This document shows positions 59,632-64,000 of a DNA stretch of 64,000 nucleotides, piece after piece. The stretch is from Rhodocyclaceae bacterium (GTDB lineage Bacteria; Pseudomonadota; Gammaproteobacteria; Burkholderiales; Rhodocyclaceae), in the NCBI GenBank assembly GCA_020445665.1, contig JAGRGD010000049.1, positions 1 through 64,000 on the forward strand, in the 5' to 3' direction. The translations under genes and the position numbers were made by a program. How positions within the stretch are numbered: position 1 is the stretch's first letter; every line of letters starts with the position of its first letter. The notes below the pieces were generated by a model that searched no databases, was not told where the DNA came from, and was given only the letters and a program-made list of their open reading frames with translations.

Positions 59632-59798
59632 CAGGCCGAGCAGCAGGATGATGCACAGGCTGGCATAGCGCCAGGCCCGGAGGGGGAGGGGTGCGGTGGC
59701 GGGAGTGGGCAGGGTCGTGATCCGGAGGGGCGGGCGCCTATTGTGCCCTGCGAGGCGGTCGCGGGCGGCCCGCAGTCTGGCAGCGGATCATGTCCAGC

Positions 59799-59832
59799 CC
59801 GTGACAGTCACGTGACGCCGCCGTGACGGCGC
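59799..59832. repeat. Short GTGAC/GTCAC palindrome cluster
   Basis: CGTGACAGTCACGTGAC is followed by GCCGCCGTGACGGCG, so GTGAC recurs three times, once inverted, and two hairpins can form. It lies 4 bases after the stop of the CYTH-CHAD gene and may end its transcript, but no T-run follows on either strand. Confidence 0.45.
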
Positions 59833-59836
59833 CCTC

Positions 59837-61345
59837 TCAGCGCCCCTTGCCCCAGGGGGGCGCAGCCTCGAGCAGTTCGCCTGTCTCGGGCAGGATGCGA
59901 CGGCGCACCTTTCGGCCCAGGGCGCCGTGCCAGCCGGCGACGAAGGCGGCCCCCTGTTCGAGTTCCGGATCGCCCTCGGCCCAGCCGGCGAGGCGCTGGT
60001 TGCCCACCTCGATGTCGTTGAGGTAGCCGAGATCCTCCTGGGCGACGGCCATGGTCTTGCGGAAGCGACGTACCCGGCCAGGCGGAAACAGCGGCTCGAA
60101 GAACTCGATCGCGTAGCGAAGGCGCTTGAGCGAAATGCGCAGGTCGTGAACGGCCTCGGGCACGCCGTCACGGGCCTTCGACCAGCGCTTGCGGCTTTGC
60201 TTGCGCAGCGCCGTCAGCTGAAGACGGGCGAAGGTGGTGATGTCGGCGCTGGCATCGAGCGGGTTGCCGCGCAGCGCGGCAATTTCCGCGGCCACGCCGA
60301 TCATGCGGCGCCCCTGGCCCGGCCCGTCGAGCCGGGCGCGGACTTGGCGCCTTGCCGCGTCGCGGGCAGCGATGACGTGCTCGGCCAGGCGCCTGACCGA
60401 GTCGGGGCAGGATTCATCGGTCAGGATCGGTTCAAGCAGTTCGCCGTGCAACACGTCAATGTCGCGGGCCTCTCCCAACTCGTCGGCGGCGGCTGCCAGC
60501 TCGCCGGACCAGTGGGTGACCCACTCCGCCGGCAAGGTCGGACCGAACAGCTTCACGGCTGACCTCAGGCGCCGCAGACCGACCCGCATCTGATGGATGA
60601 ACTCGGGCGACGCGTCGTTGGCGGCGGCCGAGGCATTGCGCTGCCACTGGGCGAGGCAGGCCAGCGCGATCAGGCGGAAGGCCTCGAGCGGAGACTGCTC
60701 CGGCAGCACCGGTGAGGCGCTGGCTCGAACCGGCCGACGGACCTCGCCCCGGTAGAGGCGCAGGCCCCGCTCGGCCTTGCTGTCGTCCTCGGGGCGCAGG
60801 GGCAGGGACTGCGCCAGGGCGCCCGCGAGGTCGTAGAGATCCTGCGCGCGGCCATGGACCAGTTCCAGTTCGACCTCGCAGATCGGCTCGACCTGGTCCC
60901 CCGAGCGGATCTCGCCCTGGTCGATCATCAGCAGCACCTCGACACCGTCGGATGGGGTGATGCGCCGCGTGTCGCGTCGGAAGTCGGTTGTGAAGAGTGG
61001 CGTCAAGTCGTCGGCGGTGTCTTCGAGAGCGGTCCGGGTGTCGTCGTCATCCACCTGCGAGAAATCGAAGGCGCCCAGATAGGGCTGCTCCCATTCCGGA
61101 CGGCTCGACAGTCCGCCGGTGGAGGCGCGATACCCCTTCACGGTCTGCAGCCAGCGGCGACCCTGGCGGCGCGTGCGCAGCGCAATGCGGCGCGCGGAGA
61201 GCACCATCTCCGGGGTGTCGAAGTAGGTGTTTGCCAGCGCCTGGGCGCGCCCCTCGCGGACGGCAGCCCTGACAATGGGGTGTCGCTTCAGGGCTGCCAG
61301 CGCTGACGGTGGGAGGCTCAGCTTGAGTTCCACCTCGGTACTCAC
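59837..61345 (-). CDS. CYTH and CHAD domain protein (inorganic triphosphatase-like)
   Basis: This 502-residue protein has an N-terminal CYTH domain (about 1-205) with the signature EVELKLSLP (ExExK), acidic and basic strands (LRTRRQGRRWLQTVKG, CEVELELVHG) forming the triphosphate tunnel, and a helical CHAD domain (about 225-500) with conserved His/Arg blocks IHQMRVGLRRLRSAVKLF and VHDLRISLKRLRYAIEFF. It hydrolyses inorganic triphosphate and binds polyphosphate through CHAD. The start is GTG 61345, with CGGGAG upstream; GTG 61381 would add 12 residues. It stands alone next to plsC. Confidence 0.92.
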   Translation of the reverse strand: MSTEVELKLSLPPSALAALKRHPIVRAAVREGRAQALANTYFDTPEMVLSARRIALRTRRQGRRWLQTVKGYRASTGGLSSRPEWEQPYLGAFDFSQVDDDDTRTALEDTADDLTPLFTTDFRRDTRRITPSDGVEVLLMIDQGEIRSGDQVEPICEVELELVHGRAQDLYDLAGALAQSLPLRPEDDSKAERGLRLYRGEVRRPVRASASPVLPEQSPLEAFRLIALACLAQWQRNASAAANDASPEFIHQMRVGLRRLRSAVKLFGPTLPAEWVTHWSGELAAAADELGEARDIDVLHGELLEPILTDESCPDSVRRLAEHVIAARDAARRQVRARLDGPGQGRRMIGVAAEIAALRGNPLDASADITTFARLQLTALRKQSRKRWSKARDGVPEAVHDLRISLKRLRYAIEFFEPLFPPGRVRRFRKTMAVAQEDLGYLNDIEVGNQRLAGWAEGDPELEQGAAFVAGWHGALGRKVRRRILPETGELLEAAPPWGKGR

Positions 61346-61484
61346 GCCACGCTCCCGATCTGATTCGCCATTTCTGCCCACCGCCGGTTCGGAATGGCGC
61401 CCAATACTACGCTTTTCGTCGCGCTGAAGTCACCGCGAAACCGTGACCGCGACGTTGTTGGCCGGCGTCCTGGCTTCCGGGGGG

Positions 61485-63239
61485 CTACACGTAGCGGGCG
61501 ATGTTCACACTGTCGATCTGCTCGGGCTTCAGAAACTGTTCGGCGTAGCGGAGGTGAATGCCTTCCCGGAGGAAAAGGGCGAACAGGTCCGGGTCGATGC
61601 TGCCCCGATCGCGGAAGCCGGCGAGCAGTTCGATCGCCTCGGACAGGGAATTGGCCTTGCGATAGGGCCGGTCCGGGGCGGTCAGCGCTTCGAAGATGTC
61701 GGCAATCGCCATGATGCGGGCCGGCACGCTCAATTCGTCGGCGCTCATGCGGCGCGGATAGCCGTTGCCGGTCAGGCTCTCATGGTGGGTGCCCGCATAT
61801 TCCGGGACGCGCTTTAGCCCGTCGGGGAATGGGATCAGCTCGAGCATCGACAGGGTGTGCATGACGTGGGCGCGGCTGAGGAAGCGCTCTTCCGGTGTCA
61901 GTGTCCCGCTCGGCACAGACAGGTTGTGCATCTCGCCATGGTCGAGACGGTACTTGGGCACGTCCACGCGGAAGCCGCGGGCAAACAGCTCGCGGTCCCG
62001 AGGGGTGTGGGAGATGCGGTGCTCAGGCCTGTCCTGCAGGAGCCGCTCGCGGCGCGAGGCGCCGGCCGGGGCTGCGGCGTCCGGGCCCAGGCGCTGGTGC
62101 TCGGCAGGGGTCAGTCCCAGTCGCCGGTCGAAGTGGCTTGTCCAGGCCTGGTCGCCGATCCGGCGCAGGCGCTCGACATCCTCGGGGCGGGTGGATTCTG
62201 CGCCGAGGTTCATGCCGGCGACGAAGGCGAAGTCTTCCGCCAGGCGGGTGCAGGTCTCGGCGAAGCGGGCGTCCGCCTGGGCCGGATCCTCTCCGTCGAT
62301 CACGGACTGCAGGCGCGCGATATCGGCGTCGCGGCGCAGGATCTCGAAACGCATCCGCACTTCGTGGATGCGGTTGTAGAACATTTCGAGCTTGGCGCCC
62401 TTTTCGAGCACGTGGTCCGGCGTCGTGATCTTGCCGCAGTCATGCATCCATGCGCCGATGCGAAACTCCCGCCAGGCGTCCTGGGAGCGGAAGCGGAAGT
62501 TGGCATGGACGCCCTCTTCGGATGCCCCGGCCGCCTCGGCGAGCATCAGCGCCAGCGTCGGCACCCGGGCGCAATGCTCGCCGGTGTGGGGGCTGCGGGC
62601 GTCGATGGCGCCAGCGATCATCTGGATGATCGCGTCGATCAGTTCCGCGCGCCCCTCGAGCAGGGCGTGGTTCTCGATTGCCACGGCCGCCTGGGCGGCG
62701 AGCGCCTCGGCGACCTGCACCAGCGGATGCCTGAACGGGACTACCTGGCCGTCGGTGTCGAGGGCATTGAGGAACTGGAGAACCCCGACTACGGTGCCGG
62801 CACGGGATCGCATCGGCACGGTCAGCATCGACTGCGTGTGATAGCCCGACAGGCGGTCCATTTCGTGGGTGCCCGAGAGGTCGAAACGCGGCTCGTCGTA
62901 GGCATCGTCGATGACCACCGAGTGGGGGTGGAGCGCAACCCAGGTCGCCAGATGGCGCTCGTTGGGTGCGCCCGTGACCGGATCGTGAAGGGCCAGATGG
63001 CTGACCGGCAACGGGTCGCCGCGGGTGCGCAGGGAAAACGCCAGCCGATCCTCGTCGTCGACCAGATACATGGTCGCCGCGTCGCAATGGCAGAGGCGCT
63101 TGCCGTGCTCGAGGATCAGGCTCAGAAGCTTGTTGCGGTCGCGCTCTGCCGACAGGGAGATGCCGATTTCAATCAGGCTGGTGAGCTTGTCGACGGTCTC
63201 GGCGCTGGTCTGCAGGTTCGACAGGGGGGAGGGGGGCAT
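61485..63239 (-). CDS. GAF and HD-GYP domain protein, probable cyclic-di-GMP phosphodiesterase
   Basis: This 584-residue protein has an N-terminal GAF domain (about 20-195) and a C-terminal HD-GYP domain with HD at 266-267 (WMHDCGKI), then a roughly 140-residue insert before the SRAHVMHTLSML helix and HHESLTGNGYP (HHExxxGxGYP), the GYP motif. These sites match active phosphodiesterases that cleave c-di-GMP to GMP. The insert between HD and the later helices is longer than in the minimal domain. ATG 63239 is preceded by AAGGATC. It is divergent from the FecR gene, with an 88-base shared region. Confidence 0.9.
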   Translation of the reverse strand: MPPSPLSNLQTSAETVDKLTSLIEIGISLSAERDRNKLLSLILEHGKRLCHCDAATMYLVDDEDRLAFSLRTRGDPLPVSHLALHDPVTGAPNERHLATWVALHPHSVVIDDAYDEPRFDLSGTHEMDRLSGYHTQSMLTVPMRSRAGTVVGVLQFLNALDTDGQVVPFRHPLVQVAEALAAQAAVAIENHALLEGRAELIDAIIQMIAGAIDARSPHTGEHCARVPTLALMLAEAAGASEEGVHANFRFRSQDAWREFRIGAWMHDCGKITTPDHVLEKGAKLEMFYNRIHEVRMRFEILRRDADIARLQSVIDGEDPAQADARFAETCTRLAEDFAFVAGMNLGAESTRPEDVERLRRIGDQAWTSHFDRRLGLTPAEHQRLGPDAAAPAGASRRERLLQDRPEHRISHTPRDRELFARGFRVDVPKYRLDHGEMHNLSVPSGTLTPEERFLSRAHVMHTLSMLELIPFPDGLKRVPEYAGTHHESLTGNGYPRRMSADELSVPARIMAIADIFEALTAPDRPYRKANSLSEAIELLAGFRDRGSIDPDLFALFLREGIHLRYAEQFLKPEQIDSVNIARYV

Positions 63240-63327
63240 GGTGTGATCCTTGGATGTGCCGGCAGTCCCGCCCGCGCGGGACCCTTGCGCTACAATCGGC
63301 GCGTTATTCCGGCAAGGAGGCTCGAAC

Positions 63328-63777
63328 ATGGCTGTCTGGCTGCGATCACTGCGGTACGCCGCCATCCTGCTGGCCTTCACGACGTCAGCTTATGCCGAAT
63401 CGGATCCCATCGGCTACGTAAAAACACACGCCGGAGCGGCCTTCGTGGACGCGGGCGGAGAAACCCTGGAGGCATTTCCCGGGCTGGCCCTGCGTGAGGG
63501 GGATGTGATCCGTACCGGTGACGACGGGCGGCTCGGCCTGACCCTTCTGGACAACACCGTAATGTCGGTCGGGCCGAATGCCGAACTGGTGGTGGAGGAG
63601 TACCTGTTCCGCCCCGGCGAAGGCGAACTGGGCCTGGGAGTGCGCCTGCTGCGCGGCACGATGCAGTTCATCTCGGGCGTCATTGCCAAGCTGCGCCCCG
63701 AGGCCGTCAAGGTGCGAACAACGACCGGGACCATCGGGGTGCGGGGAACCCGTTTCCTGGTCAAGGTGGAGGATTGA
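63328..63777 (+). CDS. FecR-domain exported protein
   Basis: This 149-residue protein has a Sec signal ending in SAYA and one FecR domain (about 35-145). Blocks are VKTHAGAAFVDAGGE, LREGDVIRTGDDGRLGLTLLDNTVMSVG, and RTTTGTIGVRGTRFLV, all typical. It is a periplasmic beta-helix-like protein of the kind placed next to OmpA-type lipoproteins and CHASE2 adenylate cyclases. ATG 63328 has a perfect AAGGAGG site 7 bases upstream. An in-frame upstream start is rejected for lack of a signal sequence. Confidence 0.9.
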   Translation: MAVWLRSLRYAAILLAFTTSAYAESDPIGYVKTHAGAAFVDAGGETLEAFPGLALREGDVIRTGDDGRLGLTLLDNTVMSVGPNAELVVEEYLFRPGEGELGLGVRLLRGTMQFISGVIAKLRPEAVKVRTTTGTIGVRGTRFLVKVED

Positions 63778-63782
63778 GCGCC

Positions 63783-64000
63783 ATGGCGCAACGCAGTGGG
63801 ATGCACGGTGGGAATCTCCTGCTGGCCGCGCTGGTTGCCGGCCTCGCAGTGTCGGCATGTGCACCGAAGTCCTGGGTCGTGCTCTTGCCCAACGAGGATG
63901 GCTCCACCGGGCGCATCATCGTCAGTGGCCCCGAAGGCCAGGCCGAGGTGGCCGAAGCGGGTACGGCGGCTTCCCTCGATACGGCCGTGCCCGAGACCTT
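63783..64000 (+). CDS. Lipoprotein, 5' part (OmpA-type companion of FecR)
   Basis: This partial gene is cut by the right edge. The first 72 codons encode a signal with lipobox (VSAC, Cys26) and then APKSWVVLLPNEDGSTGRIIV. That segment is typical of OmpA-family lipoproteins that follow FecR genes in betaproteobacteria and often contain a C-terminal peptidoglycan-binding domain; the end is not visible. It begins 5 bases after the fecR-like stop, so they form an operon. Confidence 0.75.
   Translation, partial: MAQRSGMHGGNLLLAALVAGLAVSACAPKSWVVLLPNEDGSTGRIIVSGPEGQAEVAEAGTAASLDTAVPET

Noticed and set aside
1..64000. Search for tRNA genes, rRNA, CRISPR arrays, integrases and insertion sequences.
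   Set aside because: No cloverleaf-type sequences, regularly spaced repeats or transposase/integrase motifs were recognised by eye; a computed search could still find something small.

Overview
The window is high-GC proteobacterial DNA, most likely from a betaproteobacterium (possibly Rhodocyclales; this taxonomic guess is inference). The grounds are general style: dense operons with ATGA/GTGA overlaps, frequent GTG/TTG starts, a type II secretion operon in Xanthomonas-like order (E-F-G-H-I-J-K-L-M-N/C-D), a lipidated secretin, a CYTH-CHAD protein, and a FecR/lipoprotein pair. No rRNA, tRNA, CRISPR array, integrase or intact insertion sequence was seen.

The left half (1-29951) is a large cell-surface polysaccharide locus. 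It opens with sugar-nucleotide genes: the end of rfbC, a UDP-glucuronate-type epimerase, wecB and manC. A glycosyltransferase and a five-gene minus-strand operon follow (11769 down to 5425). That operon encodes an acyl carrier protein, an FkbH-like HAD protein, a double-hotdog/SDR fusion, an MBOAT membrane acyltransferase and an AlgX/AlgJ-like SGNH protein, and it looks like a carrier-protein-dependent acyl-decoration machine. From 12344 to 22533 lies a plus-strand run, visibly richer in A+T in places. It holds methyltransferases, MptE/GT42-like and GT8-like transferases (present both split and fused), a sulfotransferase-like protein and a first ABC exporter whose ATPase has degenerate motifs. 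A GT4-GT2 fusion with a DUF2304 protein, a TMTC-like GT-C/TPR protein, apaH, a GT2 and a WecA-type initiating transferase complete this half.

The middle (29948-40909) is a complete type II secretion operon. It ends with a lipidated GspD secretin and a small NTF2-like lipoprotein. Next comes a strongly expressed-looking exported 599-residue protein (41113-42912) with its own promoter candidate, a duplicated leader motif and an excellent terminator, followed by a periplasmic parvulin-type foldase. The arrangement suggests an abundant surface or secreted protein handled by the neighbouring secretion system.

The right half (44015-58798) is a second ABC-exported polysaccharide locus. A plus-strand wzm-wzt-acetyltransferase-methyltransferase operon converges on an eight-gene minus-strand operon (sulfotransferase-like, GT2-GT4 fusion, GT2 with coiled coil, GT4, HAD protein, methyltransferase, LpxL-like acyltransferase, deacetylase). 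The methyltransferase next to wzt carries a C-terminal coiled coil, which recalls WbdD-type chain terminators.

The far right (58966-64000) is housekeeping and signalling: a PlsC acyltransferase without a usual start codon, a CYTH-CHAD protein, a GAF-HD-GYP protein, a FecR-domain protein and the start of a lipoprotein. The best candidate for a little-described system is the ACP/FkbH/hotdog-SDR/MBOAT/SGNH operon. The split/fused MptE-GT8 family and the motif-degenerate Wzt come next.
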